The position numbers and the translations under genes were made by a program. The notes beneath the pieces are model-generated. The model did no database searches and had not been told where the DNA came from. It saw only the letters and a list, made by a program, of their open reading frames with translations. A stretch of DNA of 38,544 bases, taken from Spirogloea muscicola. Its lineage: Eukaryota > Streptophyta > Zygnematophyceae > Spirogloeales > Spirogloeaceae. Location: NCBI GenBank assembly GCA_009602725.1, contig WELB01000037.1, forward strand, positions 191,482-230,025, read 5' to 3'. This document shows, piece by piece, positions 10,201-24,977 of this stretch (its first letter is position 1; every line of letters begins with the position of its first letter).

Positions 10201-12338
10201 GCGGCCGAACGCCGCCAATGGCCTCACCGCCCCTCTCCCGCAGTGAGAGCTTCGACTTGCAGCAGGACGTGCAGAGCCTGAGCAGCATGACACACAGCCG
10301 GGAGAGCTCCGGCGACTGGTCAGTGCTGGAGCAGGACGGCGGTGCAACGGAGGTCAAGGCCCAGGAGACATCTGCGCGGGACCCGTATGGCGTCCTCAGT
10401 GAACACCCTTGCCCTGATGCAGGTCCGGTGATACATTCCCACTTGCAAGGCTGGTGTTTCTTGGGCTCTTTCGTTTTATTGTCATCTTAGCATATCTTGA
10501 ATGCACTTGGTAGGTGTGTCCTCATAGAGGTTGACTGATTGGTTGCAAACCTGTAAACAGCTCATCTGCTGGAAACCACTGAAACCACTGAAACACCACT
10601 CGTCGGCATGCAGGCGACTATGTCAACATGATCGAAGTGATGACGCCGCCCCTGGAAGCAAAGCTGAGTCAGGACGCCGCAGCTTCTCTTGTCCGCTTCA
10701 GGTGACGATGGAGACGTGCATTCAGTCTTGGGACTTCCAAGTACTTGTTGCCATCAAGAGCCACATCTTGCCTTGCTGACCTGCACGCAAAGGCCAGCCA
10801 GCTTATGTGTGCTGACAAGCGTCCATCCTACTCATGTACATGCGCGCGCCAGGTCGCTCTCCGAGCAGCTGACGAAAGTAAATCCGGGGAGACTCACAGA
10901 CGATGAGAAGCTCGCGTTTTGGATCAACCTCTACAACGCTCTTGTCATGCATGTATGGCTTGATTCTTGACCCCGTCCTGCCTTGTCCATAACGATGATG
11001 CCTTTGAGAATTAGAGCTCGCAGCCGCCGCTGTGCAGTCTTGGTAGTCCTGGTTCTGATTCTAGTCAGGTAATGCTTGCGACAAGTCTTGCGCGTTAAAA
11101 GCAAACAACGGCATTGGCTTTTTGCTGCCACACCAACTTGATACTTCATCGTGCAACTGCAGGCCTACATCTCGCCCAGCACAGGTGCCAAGCCGCAGCT
11201 CAAGCGGGCCAACACTCTGAGCAAGGCCGCATTCATCGTTGGAGGCCACCAGTTCTCGGCGCTCGCAATCGAGTACTCTGTCCTGCGCGCGTCCTCTCAC
11301 CGGCCTTCGCTTGTGAGATCTCCACATTAGCACTCGTCCGGCATGTCGCTTACTGTGCAGACCTGCAATCTTGGGCTGCCAAGTGGTTGAAGCTGAATCA
11401 TTTATTGACAACATATTCATGTGTGCCGTGCAAAAGGTCAAGATGCTGCCAGTGCACCGCTTCAAGAATGATGATGAGAGGTATCCCATGGTCTGCAACC
11501 AGCCAGAGCCGCTGGTCTCCTTTGCTCTCTGCAATGGCTCCCGATCTTCTCCCTTGGTGCGTAAAAGTTGCCTCCCAGCACTTTAATGCACTTGTCAGGC
11601 AATCTATTGGCCTCCGAGGGTGCTACAGTGCCACTCTGGCTCAAAGCGGCAGGTCCCATCAACGTTGCCCGTGGATAGAATCAGCATATGCAACTGTGTT
11701 TGTGTATCTTGCCTCTAAATTTTTTCATGCATGTTGCACATCGTGCACCCACTCTTTGCTCAGACAGAATTTTCTGCGGACAATCTTGTTGCCATGATTT
11801 TCAGCTCCGAGTTTACAAGGCTAAGAATGTGAGGGAGGAGCTCGAGATTGCAAAGGAGGACTACTTCCGTGCCGCCATTGGCATCAACCGGAAGGACCAG
11901 ATTCTCCTGCCCAAGATCCTCGACTGGTCAGTCTTATGCTTCGCTCACACAACCCACCAACATGACCTTGGAATGAGCAGAAATGTGTTGTCATCTGTCT
12001 CACCTGAGGTCAAGAACATGGTTCACAAGATCCTCAAAAGCCATCTGAAAGCTTACCAAGCTTATTAAAGCTACAATTTGATTGTGGCCAGATCGTAGTG
12101 ACACTAGTAATGAAAACAATCAGATTGATTATGTTGCATTGGGGGCCTGCTGCTGAGCAGGTACGGTAGAGATTTTGCGGCAAATGCGTTGGGCCTGGTG
12201 GAATGGGTGGCGAAGCAGCTGCCTTACCAGCAGATGCAGGCTGTCCAAGCCAGGATTCCCAAGAAGAAGGCTGCCCTGTCCAAGAGCATGGCTATTGTCC
12301 CCTACGATTGGACTTTCCGCTATTTGATTGAGCCATAG
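7237..12338 (+). CDS. Leucine-zipper/DUF547 protein, full-length form (copy 2)
   Basis: Exons: 7237-7323, 7431-7502, 7651-7755, 8021-8199, 8328-8397, 8613-8693, 8806-9262, 9940-10422, 10614-10701, 10853-10952, 11163-11312, 11437-11556, 11805-11926, 12161-12338; total 2292 nt, 763 aa, phases all consistent. The ATG at 7237 sits in a good context (GCCATGGCG). Residues about 29-200 are heptad-rich coiled coil (for example KKLEAEVEWLQDELSALRLH), matching the MIP1-type zipper region. A low-complexity Ala run and an Arg/Glu/Lys repeat follow near residues 220-300, then a Ser/Pro-rich linker. DUF547 occupies about 541-763, with LTDDEKLAFWINLYNALVMH, FIVGGHQFSALAIEYSVLR, PEPLVSFALCNG, AAIGINRKDQILLPKILDW and IVPYDWTFRYLIEP. 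The role is not known with certainty; the zipper suggests a protein-protein scaffold. It is the close paralogue of the gene at 3317-5909. Confidence 0.88.
9268..9590 (+). other. Long polypyrimidine-rich tract inside an intron
   Basis: About 320 nt just inside the 677-nt intron 9263-9939 of DUF547 copy 2 are strongly C/T-biased on the plus strand (runs of CCCTCC, TCTCTCTCTTCC and similar). It lies at the donor side, not next to the acceptor. The frame stays open through it, so an unspliced reading is possible, but the protein would be low-complexity and the flanking phases favour splicing. Confidence 0.6.
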
Positions 12339-13518
12339 CTCCCAATTGATGGAAGTATTTCTGGGCGTCTATCACTTGATTACTGTGTCGCAAGCACTGA
12401 GGTCGACTGTGGAGCTCCAAGCACTGTGCCTTCCTCGAGCTCTATCCTTCCCCGAAGGTCACGGAAGATAGCCTAGAGCACACAGCAAAGCTGACAAATA
12501 AGCCTATAGACAGCTAAGCCTATATGACAATGAGGAGTGGGCATGCACAGATTGGGGGGTTGCTCCAAAGAAAGTGGCCAGAGTTGTGTCCATTGTCTAA
12601 GGCGGCTAGATAATCATGATGGCCTCAGTCCTGGTCCGAGTATTGCAGCGACTGTTTACAACCTTGAAATTGTTGTCGTAATGCTTTGTTCACATTCGTG
12701 ATGAAGTTCAGTAACCAGGCTATAATACCGGCAACTCTCTTCCCACGAAGGACAGTGGTAAGCCTCATCCATCCGCGGTATAGACATTGAAGTTAGGCCA
12801 GAAAGATGGCACCAAAGACCGAGCAAGCCCGCACTCATACCCATCAACAGGTCAGCAGCATGCAGCTCAGAAGAAGCCGCAGCATGTGCAGAGGGTTGTG
12901 AAAAGCCAGCCCACAAGAGGTCAAACAAGAGTCCAGAAGGCGTCAAAATGCGTAGAAACCACTAAGGATGCCTGCTTAGGAGCCTCTATTAGCAGCTGTA
13001 AGTTGGAAACAGTAGCAGCCGGAAAGGAGTTGCCCAGCCTATAGCCTGAGGCGGCAGCAGGGCACGACCGGCACAAATATGCAATGCTTGTGCCATAGAA
13101 CGCTGCAGGGAAGTGAAAAGCTGCACTCGAAAGACCAGAGCCTGAAAGCCCGTGGCTTTGATGTCGCCTGCTCCCTATGGTGCCGTCCAGACACCGAGCG
13201 TCTTGCAAGCTGGTGCAAGAGGTCAAGCCACCGATCAGAGTACTTCATCTCCTTTCCTTGGGCGGCGCAGGCGTCCAAGTGCCCTGCTTGCTTCAAGGAT
13301 TTAAGGTTTAGGTTTAGGTTTAGCATGATTGGTCGGCACCTGAATCATCAACTGGATGAAAAGATTTGGCGCTGCCTTCAGTGTTAGGGATGGCAGCCGA
13401 AGAGTCGGGTTCCGTCAACATTCTTAAGCTGACTCACTTTGGCTTAATCTAATGCGAGCGATCAGGCTTACTCAAGCTTATATGACCTCGGCGACACGTA
13501 TTGTCTAAGTTACTGCAG
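12339..13518. other. Non-coding region downstream of DUF547 copy 2
   Basis: Nothing here is supported as a gene. Weak open frames occur at 12787-13044 and 13079-13387 on plus and opposite them on minus; the first has no ATG at its start and needs an impossibly short intron to join an ATG at 12806. A telomere-like stretch is at 13303-13323. The 3' UTR of DUF547 copy 2 must lie at the left end. Confidence 0.5.
13303..13323 (+). repeat. Short telomere-like tandem repeat (TTTAGG)3
   Basis: Three tandem TTTAGG-type units are visible. The six-base unit differs from the TTTAGGG unit seen elsewhere in the window (19120-19135 and, degraded, 33988-34000). Confidence 0.75.
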
Positions 13519-13990
13519 GAGTCTGATGACTACCTTGGCCGTTTGGCTCACTCTGTGGAGTCCACTTTAGATTTCCACCGCCGAAGTCCAGCGTTGCAAG
13601 AGCTTATCCATCATGGCAGACTTCATGTAAGCTTGCTTCAGCAGTGCTGAGTGCACCTACAAAGTGCATCACAAAGCCGGGCTCTGGTAGTGACAGCGGC
13701 AAAGTTCAGGCTCAGGCTTTGGTGGTCGCGGCAACGCCGAAGGCTGCGCTGCTGGGGCGCTCGCGCGGCGACGAGCTGGCCGTCTCCGCCGCACGTTCCG
13801 CTGTCATTCACCACCGCACGATGCTCTGCCCCAGTGTCAACTATGGAAGAATGCGCTTCCGGCCTTACGTCGCAGCTATGGCCTCATCTAACTGTGACCT
13901 GTGGCGCCTAAAGCATGAGGGTGTGAGAATAATGTTGAGAGTGCACTTCTGGGCTGAGCCTGGCCCTTTCGTTGCGTTCGTCACGTCCAG
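13519..13990 (+). CDS. Possible small gene, at least two exons, function unknown
   Basis: An open segment at 13519-13626 follows a TACTGCAG acceptor, ends at a GTAAGC donor and is exactly 36 codons (ESDDYLGRLAHSVESTLDFH..., ending HHGRLH). Its composition looks like protein, with amphipathic helix character. A second open region around 13690-13990 has strong G/C third positions in its first half (...AALLGRSRGDELAVSAARSAV...). I could not fix a start codon, a clean second acceptor or a stop, and I do not recognise a family. The gene would converge on the GH51 gene. It may equally be a gene remnant. Confidence 0.3.
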
Positions 13991-14256
13991 GTACAGACAA
14001 CTCTTGAACATCTCAAAATCAGGCTTGACACTTAGCCTCGAACAAAATGCCATCCCTTTGGTCGTCTGTATTTCTCTCTCTCCTTTGCTGCCTCTGTCGT
14101 GTAGGTGGCAACAAGCAAATAGATGTCTATATCAGGCTCTGCTCTTTACAAAATCAAGCACAACATAGCAAATAGGTCGCATTTCGCAGCAACCTGCCTT
14201 TGCACAACCTGCAGTAGAAGCCCTCATCTGCGGACGCATTGGTCCCATTAAACAAT

Positions 14257-17200
14257 CTAAGCTGCCACATGGCCAGCGGTAGCCTTTGACGCCTTCACGA
14301 GGTATGCGGGGCTGTCTGAGATGGTGCCCAGCTCGAGGCTGGTGACTGACATAGGGTGCACGTCGAGGAGCATGTCCTCGCTCGAATTGTGTACAGCCTG
14401 TCTTCTGAGTGCAACCTGAGACGGCAAGATATGTCATGGGAATCCATTATCTGCTAAAGAGAGTTGAAGAAAGGGCGACAACCAGGGGGATGGCTCAGCT
14501 GCCACAAACACGTACTGCTAGAAGTAGGAGGACAAGTGAGGTCCAAGGTGACTCACTTTTCTGGGCTCGAGGAAAGAGTTATCGTCTGTTGCGCTTTCTC
14601 CTCGGAGAACAGTGACTGTGGCATCAGGGTCAACCAATGCATCTTCGAGCCCCTTCACTCTCAGTCTGACTTGCACAGTCTCCTTCCCAATGTTGACAAC
14701 CTGGGTAGGGGCAGGCATACCATATTGTGGACAACATCCTGTTGTAAATCAAAGAATATGGCAGCCCAGCTAATAAACCACACATCGCCAGCAAGCAGTG
14801 AGAGAGCTTGGCTGGCCATATGTCTTAACCCAACTTCCCACAACATCATGTTGTATATGAAAGGGATTGGCAGCCTGGCTAGTAGATTACACATAGCCAG
14901 CAAGCAATGAGAGAGCTTTACTGGACATACGCCTTACAGCTACTAAAAGTTGGTAGAGTTGAGGGAAGTCATGTCAGGAGAGTACAAGAAAGTCCAATGC
15001 TGGTTACCTTGAGGAGTATAAAATGTCGGTCCCGGTGTGAGCAATAAAAGCGGACCACTGATGCACCTGTGACAGGGGCTGCTCCTGGGTCAGCTTCCAT
15101 GGTGGCAGGCAGCAACACAGCGCTGTTTGAGGTTCTGAAGAGTTTTTGCACATAGTAGCTTGGAGTGCCGTATGCTTTGTAGCTGTTGAAGACAATGGCG
15201 TCGGGGTTCCACCGCCGGTCGTGGTCATTCACCAAAAGGGGGGCGTAGCTGGCCATGGCCACAATGTCGCTGCCAATTGCCACAAGCACCACAGGGTTAA
15301 AGCCGAGTCAAAGCAAAAGCCAAAGCCCAAGCTACAGATACTTGAACCGAGGATGTCAAATGTTGCAGACTCAGTCAGACCTGTTCTGCTCGAGGCCCAT
15401 CATGTAGGCGGCTTCTGCGACTGCGCCCAGGAGGCTGCCCTTGCCAGCGTCTGTACCCACCACGGCATACTCGCTGACAAAGACCTGAGGCATAGTCACA
15501 TCTGTCAAGCCCATCACAAGCAGCTAGGTGACAACTGTGTAACAAGCGTGCCTTCCTGGCTTGACTGGCAAGAAAGCTGCAAGAACTCCATCAACCCCTC
15601 ACAGCTGCGCAGTTCAGAGGATCCTTCTAGGCTTGCTATCTGGCAGCTTCTACAGCTGCATCCCACTCAAACTGTACACTGATTTGAGAGGGAAGCAGAC
15701 CTTGGGGCCCTTGCGGTCGACCTTGTCAAAGAATGTCCTGCCCTCGAAGAGGTTTGCAGCTGAGGTGTAGATCTGCATGCGGTGGTCAAACCCAAAGGAG
15801 GCTAGAGGGACGCACTCCGACATCACATCGCACTCCGTGCAATGTGATGTGATGTAGAAAGTAAAACCCACTGCTTATGCTGTACCAATCAAATAGACAG
15901 CGCTTGGATGAGACTTACATGGTAGTCAAAGAGATCAGCTGGATGGTCCAGCGGGCTATACGTGGCATCGCAATTGGAGATGAGCTTGATGTCTGGATAC
16001 TTGGCCTTGATGGCTGTGTAGAATCTCAGATAGCTCCCTGACAAAGAATATAGCAGGAACAAGCTTTCCCTACTAAGATGAAAGCTACATTGGAGGTCTA
16101 GAAAACCTATTCCCCTGTGGGCCTTCCACAAGCTGTGGTCAAACAAGTACCACAGATGACCTGTGCCAGGCTCATCTTCGGCCAGCACAATATCTGACAA
16201 GCCCATTCTGTGTCGCCAAAGCTTTGTAACTTGACTGGACTGGACTTAAGAGAACTGCTCACCTCTGTAGTTCCAAGCACCGCAGTCCTCATTGCCAATT
16301 GCAATGTGGTGAAGGTGAAATGGCTCGGGGTGGCCCATGTCTGCCCTCAGCGAGCCCCACCTGCTGGAGGCAGGGCCCCTGGCAAATTCAATACCATCCA
16401 GGATGTCCTGCTCACGATATGCGACAACTGCTTCCTATATGAATGCTTAATAATCTGTGCAGTGATAGCTTCAAAACTGGGTTCAAGGTCCAAATATTTG
16501 GGTGCAGAATATGAGGCAATAAGTTGCAGTTTGGAGTTGGAGAGCAATCTCTTCAGGGGGTAGCAGAGACAAGTTAAAGAATAGAGTGTGGACATAGCAG
16601 AAGTAAGTACAAGAAGCACCTTGAATTTTGGCTAATAAGAGCGTAGCCTATCCTTGCTATGGCAGCACATGACTAACCTTGATGAAGGGGCCCAGAAGGG
16701 GGTAGAAGATTTGCTGAGAGTGGCTGATGCCTACAAGAAGTATGAAGGAGGCTTAGCTTCTTGAGCCCTTGAGATTTATCCAGCATTCAGAAGATGGAGA
16801 AGGCCGTCATTCAGATGCTCGGTTGCTTCATCTTGGTGTCAAAAGCAACTGCACATTACAAAGCTCACCATTATTGAAAACCCAGACAGGGACTGCTCCC
16901 AGGTCCTCGCAGAACTGCAGGGTTCATTTGAGGCCCTCATTCAGTGCTTGCGATCAAATTCGAAATAGACCACCTATTCACATTAGAATGAATGTGGAAT
17001 GTTTAAAGTGGCCGTTCTCAGCTCTAATCTGCTACCACAATCATGTCTATACGCATTTTGCACATTCCGTCTTCCTGACAATGCCCCTACGAACATGTCC
17101 CAGCCTTCATAGTCTTCTGGGGCTTTGGCCTCACCTGGAGGTACTCGAACAGGCCGAGCTGGTCGTCGGACCAGTACTGCTAGACGCCGTTGAAGTGGCC

Positions 17201-19898
17201 AGGCCGCTCCTCCCAAGGCCCCACCGACTGGCGCCATCGGAAGGCATCGGCCAGCCGGTCGCCCTCGACGTAGCAACCGCCTGGTCGACAACTCTCGCTT
17301 AGCATAGCACGGGTATAGCAGGGTACAGGGTTCCAATACAGCGCCTCGAAATTCCTACAAATATAATATGATAGCTTCAGCGGGACCACCTCGGCTATAG
17401 CAGTCGGAGGGATTACCTTGCATGCAATGCAACTTGGTCAGCTAGCACGTATATCTCTGCAGCCGCATTACCTAGGACAAGGTCTTCACTTTTGACAAGA
17501 GCTGATCCATTCAGGGCTGAGACTGCCTTGTGGCCACTCTGACAATAATAGAAGCGGATTGTGTTGAGAAGAGCATGTAGAGATTCACCAGGAAATCGGA
17601 CAAATCCGGGCTTCAAGTCGGCGAGAAGGTTTGCCAGGTCGAGCCTCATTCCATGCCCCTGCCGAAGGAAAGAATTGGTGCCATGAGTGTCGTTCAGGAC
17701 CCAGCAAGTGACCGTAAATCTCTGCAAAACTAGTGCAAGCTTTTACTGCAGCGAGAGTGCTGATTATGCCATGAACTGAGGCCACAGCTAAATCATGTCT
17801 TTCTCATTCATAAGCAAGACCTGCTGTTAGCTTGGGGCAAGACAGATCCTTGGCACAGCTGTAAGCAAATTTCGGACCTGCAATGTGGCTCTAGCAAAGA
17901 TTGGGTCTGCTTGTACCTTGAAGGTGCGAACAGGCGCAGCCGAGATCTGGTCCAGCCAGATAACGCCCTTTTTTGTTGTTGTAATGGCGAGGTGAGCTGC
18001 GTGGTCGGTGCGGTTGGGCCTCAAGTACACCTCCTCCTTGCGCCACCTGAAAGCCAGCTGCTCGGCGAGCCTGCAGAAGATGTCAAGGTGTACAGAATTG
18101 GTCCCAGGGTTAGTATTTGCTCCTAAAGCATACGTGAGTAAGTTCAAAAATGCTATGGCAGAATGAAGGAAACAAGAGCCATTGACTGAGCACCACAAAG
18201 CAAGCTGCCCAATCGGTTCAACTTGCCATTCTGTGCTTCAGACTCACTTGCAAAGTCGAGAGCCTGAACTCACCTAAGATTCGTGGCGGCAATGGTGTCT
18301 CGCTCATCAGCCGCCGAGACGAACGCGACCCTCAGATCCACCTCGTCAGCTGACCGCAGCCAAAAGATGACCCTATATTCCTCGCCCTCCTCCACATTCT
18401 ATGGGAAGAGCGCCGGTAACCACAGTCATCCATGCCCTTTGTGATGCATGAGTTCTCTTTCAATTGCTGTATAAGCCTTTCTAATGTATTCATTGAGAGT
18501 TTGCAGCATCCAAGCATGTCACATACTTTCTGGAAACACGGGCGCCATTCCTGGCTTTCTCGAATATAAATCACAAGCTGCCTATACTATTATCACGAGT
18601 GCAACACTCGTGAAATTCATCTGCTCCCCTGGATGAGGAGGTTCTGGAGAGCATATGTCTTTGGTAGCATTACCATGCCCCAATAGCCAAGGTTCTTGAC
18701 ACCAACGCCATAGGAGCAGGGGTTCTCGTACTCTTCACACCGGACCTCCATGCGCAGTGCAACTGGGTTGCGCACAAACGGCGAGCAGCGCTCCGTCTCC
18801 AACCACACTTGCGCTTCGGTGCCCACAGGAAACCACGGTTCAATAGACGATGGCGTGTTGGGCCCGCCTGCCTCAAAGCCTGCAGGAATTTGCACGCAGA
18901 TCTGTGACAAGCAGCTACATTAACATGTATAGTGAAAGGTCAGAACTCAGAAGCAAGATATAAGGTGTGGGCCAAGGGCTTTGACTTAAGGTTTGGGCTT
19001 TGATTCGAGGAACTTCGTGATGCCTTGGGGGCTGCCATGCCAGCCCTTCAAGAGCCACATCATGGCCTGGCTTAAGGCACCTCAAGTAACTTTCAAGAGC
19101 CCCTCTTCTTCAAACGCTGAACCCTAAACCCTAAGCACGTCATCCCAGCTATACTCCCTCAGAAGCTGCTGAAAGCTGCTGCTGAAAGTTGACTCGCCCA
19201 AGCAGCATCTTGGGGGTATCCAAGCTAGATTGTGCAACCATGCAAGCTTCCCTCCTGAGCATCACACCCCTACCAAAGAGCCGATTCTGGTCAGAACGCC
19301 CAAAGGCATGCAGATATGCAGCAGTGTTGCGTGGAAGGGCCTCGGATGCCGTCAGGCGTCAATGTGCGAGGCTTGCAAGAGTCTGATTGAAGCTCGACGA
19401 CCTGGACATCGCAGGTGGGAGAATGAGCTATCTTATGTGGCAACTGGCCACAGCCGCCCTTTGCCAGGGAGCGGGCGAAGGGCGGGCAGCGAGCTAGCAA
19501 GGAGACCTCTGTTTTGCACCAGCTCGGCGCAGAGGCCGCCCATGCCCGCATGGTTGATTTCCTGCGCCGGCCCATGCAACAGCGAAGTATTTGACGTCGC
19601 TCAAGTCATTGATAAGCTATTGAGATGAACGGCAGCTCTGTGGCATGCGCTGGCCAACGTATAGTGTTCGCTGTTCGCGCCGTAACAAGGCGCCGACCTC
19701 AAAGAAGACGCCAAAGAGTGTGTGGGGAATGCGGCGGCCGCCGGCGCCGGCATCCACCGTGATGTTGACGCCATTGCCGAGGCTGCCGGGCTCGCCCCAA
19801 GCCTGCCTTGGGAGGCGGCTGGCACACGCCACGCACACCAGCGACAGGAGGGAAAAGGCGGCAGCGGCAGCGATGGAGTGTCCAGACGACATCGCCAT
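14257..19898 (-). CDS. GH51 alpha-L-arabinofuranosidase, with an in-frame TAG at codon 304
   Basis: Releases terminal alpha-L-arabinofuranosyl residues from arabinans, arabinoxylans or glycoproteins in the cell wall. Exons (minus, 5' to 3'): 19898-19698, 19561-19507, 18879-18674, 18398-18274, 18070-17917, 17658-17589, 17280-17135, 16914-16869, 16730-16678, 16407-16263, 16037-15919, 15772-15701, 15484-15381, 15269-15008, 14700-14557, 14415-14257; 2061 nt, 686 codons. An N-terminal signal peptide (AAAAAFSLLSLVCVACA) is followed by TLFGVFFEEINHAG, a CBM-like segment (EAGGPNTPS, ITTTKKGVIWLDQIS), the barrel with acid/base Glu in IGNEDCG (about 392) and nucleophile Glu in VFVSEYAV (about 469), and a C-terminal beta domain. 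At 17182-17180 the frame reads GHFNGV-TAG-QYWSDD where the family has GHFGDVWMYW, so a Trp codon appears to have become TAG. As read, the product would lose both catalytic residues. A second ATG (19892) is possible. Family assignment is very secure. Confidence 0.9.
17180..17182 (-). other. In-frame nonsense codon (TAG) in GH51 exon 7
   Basis: The exon 17280-17135 is open in the correct frame on both sides of this triplet (GGCYVEGDRLADAFRW before, QYWSDDQLGLFEYLQ after). The codon sits at a position that is Trp in plant GH51 enzymes, one G-to-A change away. No intron of workable size can remove it. Confidence 0.75.
19120..19135 (-). repeat. Interstitial telomere-type motif (TTTAGGG)2
   Basis: On plus this reads as two CCCTAAA units. 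It lies in the 627-nt second intron of the GH51 gene. Single or paired units of this kind are also known as telo-box elements in plants, though usually in promoters. Confidence 0.7.
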
Positions 19899-20861
19899 AG
19901 TCCCTCCCACCAACGCCGATGGTGGAGTGGCCGAGCTCACGGCAGGCCCTGGGCGCCCCCTCGGAGCAGCAAGCACCAGACGCCAGACTCGACTTCATGA
20001 ACTACTCAAGGTCGCTCTTTACAAGGTTGGACTGCATCAATCTAAGTGGGAGCTGCTCCGAAGCCCATTTCACGGTCCGTCGGTGGGCATGCCACCTTGG
20101 CCGCCAGTCATGCAGGCGGAGCCAGCGGGTGGCTCTTGCATGCACACTCCCACGACCAGCAATACTTGTCAGATTGTGCTCGTCATTCTAGAGCCTAGCT
20201 GCCTCAAGAACTCCAGAGGTAAGCGAGGTGTTCTGAGCATTCTTATTATTGCATCTATGTCGAGGCAGCTATGGAGCTAACCCACTGTGCATGGCGAGAC
20301 ATAAAACCACTTGAATACTGCCACTCAAACCACTCATGGCCTCAGCTGTTGTCGACCTTGGACCGCCTCATTCTGCGCTGTCCCACACTGAGTGGAACAT
20401 TCACAATCTGATGCAACCAGAGGCACTGACGCACAAGTCCATCGTGAGGCGTTGGCCTCTCAAAGTCAAGGTGCAAAGTTGGGGCGCAGTAAGTCACAGA
20501 GTTCAGTAAGTAACAAGGGACCTCAAGTGCGCGAGGGGAGGGAGCCAAGGAGGGATGGGGAGAGAAGGGGGGAGGGGAGAAGAGAGGCAGGAAAAGATAA
20601 GAGCAAGGAGACTGAGACCAGGCCCTTGTAGCCCAGGTGGTCACTCAGTAACGGCGCAAGTCTGCTGGCCTGCTCTACTGTGCAGCCTGCCTGGCACCTC
20701 TATTAGAAGACCTACGAGCTGCTGCTGGACCAAATGGAGGTCCCTGTCACACGCGCAGAGGCCAAAAATTCAATGCCAGGAGAAGCTGGGGTCGGGCTCT
20801 GCGCTGCTGCTCCTGGTCTCCTTTTGACGTATCGCAGTTGCCGCCCTGCCCAAATTGCTAC
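19899..20861. promoter_or_regulatory. GH51 upstream region and GapA 3' flank
   Basis: No gene was identified. The part next to 19898 should contain the GH51 promoter and 5' UTR (minus direction), and the part near 20861 the GapA 3' UTR. An open frame through 19645-20280 on plus is antisense to the GH51 first exon and has no recognisable content. A purine-rich tract occupies 20532-20617. Confidence 0.45.
20532..20617 (+). repeat. GA-rich low-complexity tract
   Basis: About 86 nt are almost entirely G and A on the plus strand (GAGGGGAGGGAG, GAGAGGCAGG and similar). It lies between the GH51 start and the GapA 3' end, about 630 nt upstream of the GH51 ATG. Confidence 0.65.
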
Positions 20862-24157
<3,296 letters not shown>

Positions 24158-24640
24158 GGCGCGCGGCGGTGGCGGCGGCGGCGGCGGCTCGAGGCTGGCA
24201 GGAAGGTCGGGAGGGTGTAAACTGGACCAGCGCAATCACAACCTCGGCGCCGCTGGGCGGTAACGGACACCGGGCCCGGCGACTCGCATTTAGCACTCCC
24301 GAAACCGTGGGTTAATGCCGCCCCTGCCGGGGGGCGGGGGGCACGGGCCCCCACCCGGGCCCTTGAATCAAATCCGTGGACAAATCCCGGGCCGGGCCCG
24401 GGAACTCGTGGCCCAGGGCGGCCCCCCCGCCGGCGCCGTGGCGATCCTGGGGATAAGGGGCCCCCCGCTGGGCGCGGCCGCCAATGAGCGCGCCGCTTGN
24501 CCGGGCGCGGGCGCCAATGAGCGCGCCGCTTGGCCGCCCCCGCGCCGCGCCGTCCGATCCCCGATCGCAATCCGCGGCTCTGCGCGCCTCGCGGCCCCGG
24601 CGCCCGATCTGCGCCGCACGATCTGGCGGCCATGCCTTGT
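24158..24640 (-). promoter_or_regulatory. GapA promoter/5' region with duplicated CCAAT element
   Basis: Very GC-rich upstream region of GapA. A 19-nt element starting CCAATGAGCGCG occurs at 24481-24499 and again at 24514-24532, separated by one ambiguous base (24500) and a short GC stretch. A GATAAG (I-box-like) motif is at 24452-24457. I-boxes and CCAAT boxes are common in light-regulated plant promoters, but their function here is inferred. Confidence 0.4.
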
Positions 24641-24822
24641 GTGAACCTGGTTTTGGACAGGAGCTGCTGCTCTTGCTGACTAGAGCTTAGTGAGCGCCCA
24701 CTGGCGGAAGTCATGGCAGACAGTATCCTGCTTTTGCGCCTTCCAGCCCCTTTCAGGCCTTCGCACTCCGGCTCCTTCAGACCTTGTCCATCCCTTTTGG
24801 GCTGGCCTTCCCCAGCCTTTTT

Positions 24823-24977
24823 GCTCACCCGTGGGTGCTGAATGTCACCTTAGGCACCTTTGTTTCGGTTTCCGTATCATGTAGCCCTGTTTAGTTTGCC
24901 CTAGACTCTGCCTGAACAATGTGTCGGCTTGAATTGGCCTCCATTTCATTTCATGCGCCCCGCGCACCTTCTCTCTT
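24823..24977 (+). repeat. Dispersed direct repeat, copy A
   Basis: Shares a long series of aligned blocks with 26641-26794, including TGTCACCTTAGGCACCTT, GACTCTGCCTGAACAATG and TTTCATTTCATGCGCCC, with substitutions and small indels between them. The shared length is about 155 nt and the spacing between copies is 1.8 kb. It could be an old duplicated regulatory segment or a non-autonomous mobile element fragment; no terminal inverted repeats or target-site duplications were seen. Confidence 0.8.

Noticed and set aside
12787-13044. Plus-strand frame with Lys/Gln-rich sequence (KKPQHVQRVVKSQPTRG)
   Set aside because: Lacks an ATG and would need a 20-nt intron to join the nearest one; no family recognised.
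17180-17189. Tiny intron (GTCTAGCAG) removing the GH51 stop codon
   Set aside because: Nine nucleotides is far below any spliceable intron length.
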